The notes under the pieces: model-generated
What the model was told of the DNA's origin: nothing
Seen by the model: the letters and a program-made list of their open reading frames with translations, nothing else
The model's database searches: none
Shown: one piece after another, positions 7,410 through 14,464 of the stretch
Layout: every line of letters starts with the position of its first letter
How positions within the stretch are numbered: the stretch's first letter is position 1
Assembly: GCA_902462325.1 (NCBI GenBank)
Contig: CABQBF010000015.1
Span: forward strand, 1 to 29,831
Origin: an uncultured Peptococcaceae bacterium
GTDB lineage: Bacteria > Bacillota > Peptococcia > Peptococcales > Peptococcaceae
DNA: 29,831 nucleotides
Reading direction: 5' to 3'
Program-made: the position numbers and the translations under genes

Positions 7410-7868
7410 TTAAAGTGCGTGTCGTTCTAAAAAACAAGCGGTGTATAAAGCCTGCAAGGCCAGGGCCAGTTGATACCAGAAAAAGTCAAACTGGTGGATG
7501 TGTATATGGGCGTTCAGCCAAGGTAAAACCAAGACCAACGCCGCCAATGGCACGATACAGCCCAAAATCAGGCGCAGGGATTGGTGTACGCTTTTTCTAG
7601 GTGCGAGAAGGAGAACCAACAGCCCCCAGAGAAAAATCAACAGCCAGCAGGTCAGGTGACCTGCAAAGACATTGGGTTCCTGGCACTGCAATAAAAACGG
7701 CAATGCTTGGGTGAGAAAGACAAAGCCCACGATGCCGCATTGTGCCAGAGCCAGTTTGCCGGTTTGCGCCGGAGTTAATGCTTTTTTGCTGTAGATGAGA
7801 TAAATGCTGCAGATACCATAGCTAAGAACGGCAATGGTCAAGAGCGCTTGTGATAATAGAGCAAGCAT
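7410..7868 (-). CDS. Small multi-pass membrane protein of unknown function
   Basis: A 152-residue, very hydrophobic protein with about four to five predicted membrane helices: LLSQALLTIAVLSYGICSIYLIY, CGIVGFVFLTQALPFLL, LTCWLLIFLWGLLVLLLA and LILGCIVPLAALVLVLPWL (each quoted as a helix core), then an amphipathic end rich in aromatic residues. HIHIHQF before the last helix is a His cluster that could bind metal, but this is only a remark. I do not recognise the family. The start ATG has AAAGG 9 bases upstream. It begins 37 bases after pepF on the same strand and is followed by a strong terminator, so the two probably form an operon. Confidence 0.75.
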   Translation of the reverse strand: MLALLSQALLTIAVLSYGICSIYLIYSKKALTPAQTGKLALAQCGIVGFVFLTQALPFLLQCQEPNVFAGHLTCWLLIFLWGLLVLLLAPRKSVHQSLRLILGCIVPLAALVLVLPWLNAHIHIHQFDFFWYQLALALQALYTACFLERHAL

Positions 7869-7905
7869 AAAAATCGGCCTTTCTGTTTCGCCAACGATGA
7901 ACTGG

Positions 7906-9681
7906 TTATTTCTTTAACAGTGGCTTCAATTCATCTAAGGTCTGCTGGAAGTATTGCAGCGTATCTTCAATAGGCTGCGGGCTGGCCATATCCACGCCGG
8001 CAATTTTAAGCAGATTGATGGGATAATCGGAGCCGCCGCAGGTTAGAAAATGCCGGTAATGCTTTACAGCGTCCGGTTCGCCGTTCAAAATTTTCTTCGA
8101 GATGCTGACCGCTGCAGAAATGCCGGTGGCATACTGATAAACATAGAAAGCCCGGTAAAAATGCGGGATACGGGCCCATTCGTAAGCCAGCACATCATCA
8201 ATAACGAAGTCGTCGCCGTGATAGATTTCATAAAGCTGGCGGTAATTGCTGCACAGCACTTCAGGCAAAAGGGGCTGGCCCTGTTCCACCATTTGATGGG
8301 TCTGGTTTTCAAAATCGGCGAATAAGGTCTGCCGGTATAGAGTAGAACGGATATTATCCAGTTGATTGCAAAGCAGCAGCGCTTTTTCCGCGTCGGACTG
8401 GCTGTTTTTATACAGATAAGCAAACAGCAGTTGCTCGTTCACCGTGGAAGCAACTTCTGCGGTGAAAATGCAGTAATCGGAATACACATAGGGCTGATGT
8501 TTGTTGCTGTAATAGCTGTGCATCACATGGCCCAGCTCATGGGCGATGGTAAACACATCGTTTAGGGTGCCGGTAAAGTTCAGCAGCGAGAAGGGATGGT
8601 ATCCGTAAGAGTGGATGGCGTAAGCGCCGGTCGCTTTGTTTTTGGCCGGATAAACGTCAATCCAGCGGTTGCTGAAGGCTTCTTTCAACACGGCGGTATA
8701 ATCTTCGCCCAGCACGGCGGTGGCATCCAGCACAATCTGCTGCGCTTCTTCATAGGTGTAGGTGCGGTCGGTGCCAGGCGCCAGCGGCACAAACAAATCG
8801 CTGAAATGAATGTCCGGCAAGCCCAGCACTTCTTTACGCAATGTGACATATTCCTGCAAAGGCGCTACGTTTTTGCGCACGGTGGCAATCAGATTGTCGT
8901 ACACTTCTTCCGGAATATGATTACCGCTGAGCGCCATAGCCCGCGCCGATGGATATTTGCGGCTTTTGGCGATGAACACATCGTTTTTGACGGAGCCGTA
9001 ATAGGCGGAGGTAATGGTGTTGATGTGCTGCTTGTAAACGCCGAGTAAGCGCTGGAAATAATCGAAACGGAACTGGGCGTCAGGATGGATGAGGGCCACC
9101 TGATAGTTATTGTTGTTGACCTCCATAGCCTGCCCTTCTGGGGTGACAATTTCCGGATATTGAATATCGTTGACGCTGAGGTCGTCGTAAATTTTTTCAA
9201 AGGAATTGCCTAAAGAACCCATCTTGCTCAAGATTTCTTCGATTTGTTGATTGAAGATGTGTTCTTTTTGCTCAAACAGGCCGTCCATCAGAAATTGATA
9301 CAAGCTTAACTCCGGTTTTTGCGCTGCATATTGGGTGAACAGCTCCGGCGTTAGGGTTAATAATTCTGGCTCTAAGAAAGAGATTTGCTCGGCAATGGCT
9401 GTGTAAACGCTGTCTGCAGTTTCGTATAAATCTTTGGCTTCGCCGTTGGACATATTCTGGTCAAAATACATTTTGGCGTACACAAACAGTGCGGTTAGCT
9501 TTTCGCCTAGTTGGTCGTTGCATTGCAGCGCCTGATACAGAGCGTCGGCGTCTTTGGTGATGGAGTCCTGCATAGCCGCCAGCCTTTTGGTCAGCGTTTT
9601 GGCTTCTTCCAGATTGTCGCGCCACTGGGCGGCGTTTTGAAACATGTGGGTTAAATCCCAGGTATCTTTTTCGGTTGGCAT
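7906..9681 (-). CDS. pepF: Oligoendopeptidase F, M3B metallopeptidase
   Basis: A 591-residue cytoplasmic zinc peptidase of the M3B family that cuts short peptides. The zinc motif is HELGH at residues 381-385 (FTIAHELGHVMHSYYS), followed by FTAEVASTVNEQLL with the third ligand Glu. LNFTGTLNDVF and the late YQYATGISAAVSIS are also typical of PepF. The length matches the family (about 600). ATG 9681 has AGGAGG 9 bases upstream; the in-frame TTG at 9687 is too close to it. A minus-strand TATAAT lies at 9736-9741. Roles in peptide recycling, and in Bacillus an effect on sporulation initiation when overexpressed, are known for the family; nothing here shows which applies. Confidence 0.96.
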   Translation of the reverse strand: MPTEKDTWDLTHMFQNAAQWRDNLEEAKTLTKRLAAMQDSITKDADALYQALQCNDQLGEKLTALFVYAKMYFDQNMSNGEAKDLYETADSVYTAIAEQISFLEPELLTLTPELFTQYAAQKPELSLYQFLMDGLFEQKEHIFNQQIEEILSKMGSLGNSFEKIYDDLSVNDIQYPEIVTPEGQAMEVNNNNYQVALIHPDAQFRFDYFQRLLGVYKQHINTITSAYYGSVKNDVFIAKSRKYPSARAMALSGNHIPEEVYDNLIATVRKNVAPLQEYVTLRKEVLGLPDIHFSDLFVPLAPGTDRTYTYEEAQQIVLDATAVLGEDYTAVLKEAFSNRWIDVYPAKNKATGAYAIHSYGYHPFSLLNFTGTLNDVFTIAHELGHVMHSYYSNKHQPYVYSDYCIFTAEVASTVNEQLLFAYLYKNSQSDAEKALLLCNQLDNIRSTLYRQTLFADFENQTHQMVEQGQPLLPEVLCSNYRQLYEIYHGDDFVIDDVLAYEWARIPHFYRAFYVYQYATGISAAVSISKKILNGEPDAVKHYRHFLTCGGSDYPINLLKIAGVDMASPQPIEDTLQYFQQTLDELKPLLKK

Positions 9682-9735
9682 AATCAAAAACCTCCTGCTA
9701 AAAATTTTCAGTACTAGTATATACCTTCTTGCAGA

Positions 9736-9741
9736 ATTATA
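9736..9741 (-). promoter_or_regulatory. Probable -10 box of pepF
   Basis: TATAAT on the minus strand, 54 bases upstream of the pepF ATG; the -35 region is not well conserved. Confidence 0.45.
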
Positions 9742-9822
9742 GCATGAAGCCGCTGGAAAATACAGAGGCGGCAGGAAGATTTTATTTTACAAAAAATTTC
9801 ACAGGTTTTTTGAAATTTCTGT

Positions 9823-9851
9823 TTGCTTCATGGAGCCAACGGGTATAAAAT
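9823..9851 (+). promoter_or_regulatory. Probable promoter of the triple rubredoxin-like gene
   Basis: TTGCTT (9823-9828), 17-base spacer, TAAAAT (9846-9851). It gives a leader of about 50 bases to the start codon at 9911. Confidence 0.5.
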
Positions 9852-9910
9852 AAAGGATAAGACGGAAAGGTCTTTTTGAATTTCGTGCAACGATTTGGAG
9901 GATGAGGTTT

Positions 9911-10411
9911 ATGACGATGAAAAAATTTGTCTGTTCTGTGTGCGGTTATACCGTAGAAGCAGAAGAAGCGCCGAAGGAATGTCCAAAATGCCGTGAAATG
10001 ATGAATATTTCCTGGCCTTTTGATGAAGTGGCTTCTAAAAAACAGGCAGAAGCTTTAGCAGAAAAATTGGTTGACCACAAAGTAAAACGGTTTGTTTGTT
10101 CCGTATGCGGATACACCTTAGTGGCGGAAGAAGCGCCAAAAGAATGCCCACAGTGCCGTGAAATGATGAACATTTCCTGGCCTTTCGATGAAGTAGCACC
10201 GCAGAAATATGTGGATGAACTGCTGGCCAACAAAGCAAAAGTGGCAAAACTGAAAACCTTTGTATGCTCTGTATGCGGCTACACCATCGTAGCGGAAGAA
10301 GCACCAAAAGAATGTCCGCAGTGCCGTGAAATGATGAATATTTCTTGGCCTTTTGACGAAGTAGCGCCGCAAAAATATGTAGAAGAAATGAAAAAAGCAG
10401 GAAAAATGTAA
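9911..10411 (+). CDS. Protein of three tandem rubredoxin-like domains
   Basis: A 166-residue protein made almost wholly of three near-identical modules of about 55 residues. Each has FVCSVCGYT, then EEAPKECPxCREMMNIS, then WPFDEVA. Metal-binding cysteines are at 8/11/24/27, 63/66/79/82 and 119/122/135/138. The CxxCG-12-CPxC spacing is that of the short rubredoxin-like (desulforedoxin or rubrerythrin-type) iron or zinc centre. The second and third modules are more alike than the first. ATG 9911 is preferred: GGAGG is 9 bases upstream, and the earlier in-frame ATG overlaps that site. The next gene, reverse rubrerythrin, starts with the same kind of module (KKFVCAVCGWT), so this may be an electron donor or metal carrier for it. 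That role is inferred; a zinc-ribbon function is the alternative. Confidence 0.85.
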   Translation: MTMKKFVCSVCGYTVEAEEAPKECPKCREMMNISWPFDEVASKKQAEALAEKLVDHKVKRFVCSVCGYTLVAEEAPKECPQCREMMNISWPFDEVAPQKYVDELLANKAKVAKLKTFVCSVCGYTIVAEEAPKECPQCREMMNISWPFDEVAPQKYVEEMKKAGKM

Positions 10412-10466
10412 AAATTTCAATCATTCCGGCAGGAAAACCGCCGGTAAGATGGAATAAAAATATAAA

Positions 10467-10499
10467 AGACAAACTGTTCTTAAAAAAGGCAGTTTGTTT
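10467..10499 (+). terminator. Hairpin after the triple rubredoxin gene
   Basis: ACAAACTG (10469-10476) pairs with CAGTTTGT (10490-10497) around a 13-base loop and extends by a G-U and an A-U pair. The T-run is broken (TTTCTCT). A weaker CCGGC/GCCGG hairpin lies before it at 10427-10444. It probably terminates partly, and overlaps the -35 of the next promoter. Confidence 0.55.
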
Positions 10500-10522
10500 C
10501 TCTAAAAAATAAAAATTAGAAT
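10494..10522 (+). promoter_or_regulatory. Promoter of reverse rubrerythrin
   Basis: TTGTTT (10494-10499), exactly 17 bases, TAGAAT (10517-10522). It predicts a short leader of about 17 bases before the ATG at 10546. Confidence 0.65.
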
Positions 10523-10545
10523 ATGAATTGATGGAGGTTTTTATC

Positions 10546-11091
10546 ATGAAAAAATTCGTTTGCGCTGTATGCGGCTGGACCACCGAAGCAGAAGTAGCTC
10601 CAGCAGAATGTCCAATTTGCAAAGCTAAAAAATTCATCGAACAGGAAGTCGGCGAAAAATTAGTTTTTGCTGATGAACATAAAGTAGGTATCTGCGAAGG
10701 CATTGACCCAGAAATCGTAAAAGGCCTGCGGGAAAACTTCAACGGCGAATGCACCGAAGTTGGGATGTATTTAGCTATGGCTCGTGTAGCGCACAGAGAA
10801 GGCTATCCGGAAATCGGTCTTTACTGGGAAAAAGCTGCTTATGAAGAAGCAGAACATGCTGCAAAATTTGCTGAACTGCTGGGCGAAGTTGTAACCCCAT
10901 CTACCGAAGAAAACCTGAAACTGCGTGTAGCTGCGGAACACGGCGCTACCCAGGGCAAAAAAGATTTGGCTTCCTTAGCAAAACAGCAGGGTCTGGACGC
11001 TATCCATGACACCGTTCATGAAATGGCAAAAGACGAAGCAAGACACGGCAAAGCATTTGAAGGTCTGCTGAACAGATATTTTGGGAAATAA
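10546..11091 (+). CDS. rbr: Reverse rubrerythrin (N-terminal rubredoxin, C-terminal ferritin-like diiron domain)
   Basis: A 181-residue protein with the domain order opposite to classical rubrerythrin. A rubredoxin-like site is at residues 6-25 (CAVCG ... CPIC). From about residue 50 to the end is a four-helix diiron domain with ligand helices NGECTEVGMYLAMA, EKAAYEEAEHAAKFAELLG, AEHGATQGKKDLA and MAKDEARHGKAFEGLL. Reverse rubrerythrins of anaerobic clostridia reduce hydrogen peroxide (and oxygen) with electrons passed from NADH through rubredoxin partners. ATG 10546 has GGAGG 8 bases upstream; the upstream in-frame ATG lacks a site. It has its own promoter and a strong terminator. Codon use is that of a well-expressed gene. 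The upstream triple rubredoxin-like protein is a likely partner. Confidence 0.95.
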   Translation: MKKFVCAVCGWTTEAEVAPAECPICKAKKFIEQEVGEKLVFADEHKVGICEGIDPEIVKGLRENFNGECTEVGMYLAMARVAHREGYPEIGLYWEKAAYEEAEHAAKFAELLGEVVTPSTEENLKLRVAAEHGATQGKKDLASLAKQQGLDAIHDTVHEMAKDEARHGKAFEGLLNRYFGK

Positions 11092-11114
11092 GAAGCCTTT
11101 TTCAGAGGCTTTTG

Positions 11115-11147
11115 AGAGAGTAGGCGATTGCCCTGCTCTCTTTTTTT
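11115..11147 (+). terminator. Strong terminator after rbr
   Basis: GAGAGTAGG (11116-11124) and CCTGCTCTC (11132-11140) form a 9-bp stem (one G-U), followed by TTTTTTT. A smaller AAGCC/GGCTT hairpin precedes it. Confidence 0.93.
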
Positions 11148-11809
11148 GTGCCGGCGTAATGGAACCTGTCGCAAAAAATATAAAATGACTGCATGTTATG
11201 CAATGATTTTTCATACAGTCGGACTTGCTAACTGACAGGCGGTGCGGGTGGTTTGTTTTGGCAGTGCTTTTTTGTTGGCCGGATAATTTTTTCACTGCAA
11301 AGAGAGATTTTTTATTTTTCGATTTAAGACGTTTATTTTGCTTGGATAGAAAGTTGATGGACAGAGCTATTTTTGCGGCTTAAAAATAAATTTAGAAAGT
11401 CTGAGCCTAATGCGAAGATGAAAGCGGCATAGAAAATTTCAAAAAACACTGTTATTTTTTCCTGATTTTGTTAATTGAGCGCAGATTTTTTGTGAAAAGG
11501 CGAATTGTTTTTTCATTCTTGTTTTTATGCATTTTTTCATGCTTTATATTTCTTAACATTCTTGTTTGTGGTTGGCATCTGGATCTCATCTGGATGGGAC
11601 TTGGCTGCCATCTGGCTGAATTTTTGTGATTTTAAGGCAAAAAATAGGCGAAAAGCCGCTTGTAGAGCGGGATAGAATCTGGTGGTATTCTGGTTAGGCT
11701 GTAAAAAAGAAAAATGAATAAAATTTCATATAAATTGTATCGTTATGCTGTAAAAAAAGAAATGCCAATATTATTTTTGTCAAATCAAATAAAATTTTTG
11801 AAAAAATGC
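11148..11809 (+). other. Long AT-rich intergenic leader before the amidase
   Basis: About 660 bases with no supported gene. It holds nested inverted repeats at 11165-11239, four phased 11-bp repeats at 11574-11617, and an imperfect direct repeat (GTTAGGCTGTAAAAAAG at 11693 and GTTATGCTGTAAAAAAAG at 11742). An open frame in phase with the amidase begins at 11714, but it codes for a Lys-rich, unfamily-like extension and lacks a ribosome site. Confidence 0.6.
11574..11617 (+). repeat. Four imperfect 11-bp tandem repeats, CATCTGG core
   Basis: CATCTGG recurs at 11576, 11587 and 11609; the unit at 11598 in the same register is degenerate (GACTTGG). The units are GGCATCTGGAT, CTCATCTGGAT, GGGACTTGGCT and GCCATCTGGCT. 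One-turn spacing suggests binding sites on one face of the helix. Confidence 0.75.
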
Positions 11810-11838
11810 TTGCAATTATTTCTTTTACGTAGAATAAT
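11810..11838 (+). promoter_or_regulatory. Probable amidase promoter
   Basis: TTGCAA (11810-11815), 17-base spacer, AATAAT (11833-11838). A start near 11845 would make the upstream open frame untranslated and supports the signal-peptide start. Confidence 0.5.
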
Positions 11839-11863
11839 AGAAGCAGAAAACTTTGGCAAAGGA

Positions 11864-13855
11864 ATGAAAGCAGTGAAAAAGAAATTTTTGACAGTTTGTT
11901 TAGCAGCCGGTTTGTTGGCAGCCTCTACAGGCGTTGCCTTGGCCGATGAACAGGTAACGGTGACAGTGCCCGCCTTTCCGGTTACGCTGAACGGTTTGAC
12001 CATAGAGCAGACCAATAATCAATATCCGTCGTTAGTTTATAAAGACATCACCTATGTGCCGATGACCTATTATGACGCCCAGCTATTGGGGCTGGACAGC
12101 CAGTGGGAAGCGCAGAGCGGCTTAGCTATCCAAAAGACGGCTTTTGTAGCAGATCAGATTACAGCGCAGCAGCGTTATGTGCCTTACAAGAGCGCCGCCG
12201 CCAATGCCGGCAGCTATACAGCCTTGCGGCCCAGCTTTGCCATTACAGTGAACGGAAAGTCCATTGATAACAGCAAGGAGGAATATCCGTTGCTGGTATT
12301 TCGGGATGTGACCTATTTTCCGTTGACTTGGCGTTTTGCTGTGGACGAGTTTGGCTGGAATTATACCTTTGACGGAAAAACGGGATTAAACATTACGCCG
12401 GTGCCTACTGCAATCGTGCCTGATTCTTCTATCAGCACCAACCAGACGGCCGGTGCGGTTGCCAACGGCAGCACGGTAACGGTCAGCGGCAGTATGGTCC
12501 ATTTGCGCAGCGGTGCCGGGACAGGCTATGCTATAGTGGGGCAGGTTGGGAAAGGCGAAAGGCTGACGGTGTTAGGCAGCGGCAATGATGCTGATGGCAA
12601 GGTGTGGTATCAGGTGCAGACAAAAAGCGGCAAAGCCTGGATTGCCTCCTGGCTGGTTACAGCAGGCACAGTCAGTCCGGCAACCAACAGTAGCTCCGAC
12701 AGTGCAACCGATCGTCAGATTGGCAGCAATGTGGGAAAAACAGTGTATGTCACCGGCGATGCGGTCAATTTGCGCAGCGGAGCTGGCACCGGCTATGGAC
12801 AGATTGGTCAGGCTGGCAAAGGGGACAGCTTTGTTGTGCTGTCCAGCAGCAATGACGCCGACGGCAAGGCCTGGTATCAGGTGGAAATGGAGGATGGCGC
12901 CAGAGTGTGGATTGCCTCCTGGCTGACTTCTACCACCAAGCCCAGCAGCGCTGCCAGCACCGTTTCGACTGGGGTGCGGACTATGGTGGAAGTGCAGCCT
13001 GTTTTGCAGGACGGCAAGAAAACGGTCATTTCACTCAAGCATGGGGAAGGCAATGTCTACTCTCTGGAAAAAGTGAGCGGCACCCAACTGCAGATTTTGT
13101 TGGATCATGTGACGTTGGGCAATCAGACCAGCACACAGGGAAACGGTTTTACGGTGACCACGGCAGAGGCTGGCAGCAATCAGGTACGGGTGACTGTGGA
13201 CTATAGTTTGGGCAGCTATGTCAGCTTGGAGCAGGAGGGCGATTGGCTGACGCTGAATTGCTATCGTACCAGTTCCGGCTTAGCGGGGCGCACCATTGTG
13301 CTGGACCCGGGACATGGCGGTTCTGACCCGGGCGGACATGTAGATGGCGCGCCAATTAACGATGCAGAAGTGGGATATGCAGTGGCAGTTCGGTTGCGGA
13401 CATTGTTGGAGCAGGCTGGTGCTACTGTAGTGATGACTAGAGAAGCGTTGCCCAGTAATCAAAAGGTGTTTATGACGGAGCGTATCGAGATGAATAACCA
13501 GTTGGAGCCAGATATTTTTGTCAGTATTCATGGCAATAAAGCTGGGACTGGAGTGACAAAAGCAACTGGTGCAGAGACTTATACCTATAATGGGAAAATT
13601 TACAGCCAACAATATTTATCGGTGAATTTGGCCGAAAAGATTTGCGCTGGCTTGAAGGTAAGCACCAATCAGAAGTCAGGGACAAAAACAAAAAATCTTT
13701 ATGTGTTGCGTATGAACAACCATCCTGCTGTATTGGTGGAATGTGGTTATCTGGATAATCCTAATGATCTCAAGCTGTTGGCAACAGAGGCATATCAACA
13801 GAAACTGGCCGAGGGGATTTATCAGGGCGTGGTAGAATACTTCAATCAATTTTAA
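11864..13855 (+). CDS. Secreted N-acetylmuramoyl-L-alanine amidase with stalk, SH3 and AMIN domains
   Basis: A 663-residue exported wall hydrolase that cuts the MurNAc-L-Ala bond. In order: signal peptide (VKKKFLTVCLAAGLLAAS ... ALA-DE); two copper-amine-oxidase-N-like stalk domains (VTLNGLTIEQ ... and ITVNGKSIDN ..., with YPSLVYKDITYVPMT and YPLLVFRDVTYFPLT); two bacterial SH3 domains (VHLRSGAGTGY and VNLRSGAGTGY, each ending VWIASWL or AWIASWL); an AMIN domain; and Amidase_3 (VLDPGHGGSDPG, FVSIHGNKAG, VLVECGYLDNP) with zinc ligands His, Glu, His and catalytic Glu. The start is ATG 11864 or GTG 11873; AAAGGA at 11858 fits GTG better (9 bases). The two SH3 copies are about 270 bp apart and nearly identical in DNA, so they arose by recent duplication. 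It may act in separation or sporulation. Confidence 0.92.
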   Translation: MKAVKKKFLTVCLAAGLLAASTGVALADEQVTVTVPAFPVTLNGLTIEQTNNQYPSLVYKDITYVPMTYYDAQLLGLDSQWEAQSGLAIQKTAFVADQITAQQRYVPYKSAAANAGSYTALRPSFAITVNGKSIDNSKEEYPLLVFRDVTYFPLTWRFAVDEFGWNYTFDGKTGLNITPVPTAIVPDSSISTNQTAGAVANGSTVTVSGSMVHLRSGAGTGYAIVGQVGKGERLTVLGSGNDADGKVWYQVQTKSGKAWIASWLVTAGTVSPATNSSSDSATDRQIGSNVGKTVYVTGDAVNLRSGAGTGYGQIGQAGKGDSFVVLSSSNDADGKAWYQVEMEDGARVWIASWLTSTTKPSSAASTVSTGVRTMVEVQPVLQDGKKTVISLKHGEGNVYSLEKVSGTQLQILLDHVTLGNQTSTQGNGFTVTTAEAGSNQVRVTVDYSLGSYVSLEQEGDWLTLNCYRTSSGLAGRTIVLDPGHGGSDPGGHVDGAPINDAEVGYAVAVRLRTLLEQAGATVVMTREALPSNQKVFMTERIEMNNQLEPDIFVSIHGNKAGTGVTKATGAETYTYNGKIYSQQYLSVNLAEKICAGLKVSTNQKSGTKTKNLYVLRMNNHPAVLVECGYLDNPNDLKLLATEAYQQKLAEGIYQGVVEYFNQF

Positions 13856-13886
13856 AAAGTTGAAAAATTCGGTTTGCTGAAGAAAT

Positions 13887-13923
13887 GGTCAAGAAGATAA
13901 CGATGTCTTTTTGGCCGTTTTTT
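13887..13923 (+). terminator. Terminator after the amidase gene
   Basis: GGTCAAGAAGATA pairs with TGTCTTTTTGGCC over 13 bp (with G-U pairs) around ACGA, followed by GTTTTTT. Confidence 0.88.
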
Positions 13924-13924
13924 C

Positions 13925-13953
13925 TTGCATTCTGGATATCGCTGTAGTATAAT
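13925..13953 (+). promoter_or_regulatory. Promoter of the marR-type gene
   Basis: TTGCAT (13925-13930), 17 bases, perfect TATAAT (13948-13953). The palindromic operator at 13956 sits at the expected transcription start. Confidence 0.8.
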
Positions 13954-13955
13954 TC

Positions 13956-13967
13956 GTGTATATACAC
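13956..13967 (+). promoter_or_regulatory. Palindromic operator O1 of the MarR regulator
   Basis: GTGTATATACAC is a perfect 12-bp palindrome two bases after the -10. A one-mismatch copy lies before the transporter gene (14423-14434). It is a likely autoregulation site. Confidence 0.7.
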
Positions 13968-13988
13968 TATGAGAGAGGTGCATGCGGT

Positions 13989-14405
13989 ATGAAACGGCAT
14001 AAAAGTGGTTGTTATTGTATCAATTTACGGAGAGCTGTCGGCGCAGTATCTGCTTTTTATGATAGGAAACTGGCCCCCATAGAACTTACCGTAAATCAAT
14101 TTTCTTTACTGCGCAATTTAAGCAGAGTAGAGCCATGCAGTGTCAGTACATTGGCGGCTTATGTGGGTTTGGAACGCACGACGCTTGTGCGCACATTAAA
14201 GCCGATGCTGGAACGGGGTCTGATTGCAGATATGGCGGCATCAGGGCAGCGTAATCGGGTTTTGCAGCTTACGGAGCAGGGCAGAATGGTTATGCAGCAG
14301 GGCGTACCTTTGTGGGAACAGGCCCAGGCAGAAACGATGCAGTGCATTGGAGAAGAAAATATGCAGACTTTTTTAGAAGTTTTAGACCGTTTAGAGCAAT
14401 TATAA
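13989..14405 (+). CDS. MarR-family transcriptional regulator
   Basis: A 138-residue winged-helix regulator. The dimer helix begins CYCINLRRAVGAVSAFYDR. The core is LTVNQFSLLRNL, VSTLAAYVGLERTTLVRTLKPMLERGLI (helix-turn-helix and recognition helix) and RNRVLQLTEQGRMV (wing). The short Cys-x-Cys near the start (GCYC) is characteristic of one MarR subgroup and could be redox- or metal-sensitive, as in some thiol-based MarR sensors. ATG 13989 has AGAGAGGTG about 9 bases upstream. A palindrome overlaps its promoter, and a matching copy precedes the co-directional MFS gene 59 bases later. By the usual logic of the family it represses both and is released by a ligand of the transporter. The ligand is not known. 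Confidence 0.9.
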   Translation: MKRHKSGCYCINLRRAVGAVSAFYDRKLAPIELTVNQFSLLRNLSRVEPCSVSTLAAYVGLERTTLVRTLKPMLERGLIADMAASGQRNRVLQLTEQGRMVMQQGVPLWEQAQAETMQCIGEENMQTFLEVLDRLEQL

Positions 14406-14422
14406 TTTTTTTAAGCAAAATA

Positions 14423-14434
14423 GTGCATATACAC
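14423..14434 (+). promoter_or_regulatory. Operator O2 before the MFS transporter
   Basis: GTGCATATACAC differs from the palindrome in front of the regulator gene by one base; the flanking G is shared on the opposite strand (CGTGTATATGCAC). It lies between the regulator stop and the transporter ribosome site. Confidence 0.65.
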
Positions 14435-14464
14435 GAAAAATAAAAATGAGAGGAATTACAGCAA

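Noticed and set aside
9911..10411. Triplicate rubredoxin region as an assembly duplication
   Set aside because: The three modules differ at many silent positions, so they are old, real repeats.
10035..10754. Minus-strand open frame of 239 codons across the rubredoxin and rbr genes
   Set aside because: It is the shadow of two well-supported plus-strand genes with ribosome sites and conserved motifs.
11714..11863. 50-residue N-terminal extension of the amidase
   Set aside because: It would put the signal peptide inside the protein, and the promoter candidate at 11810-11838 lies within it.
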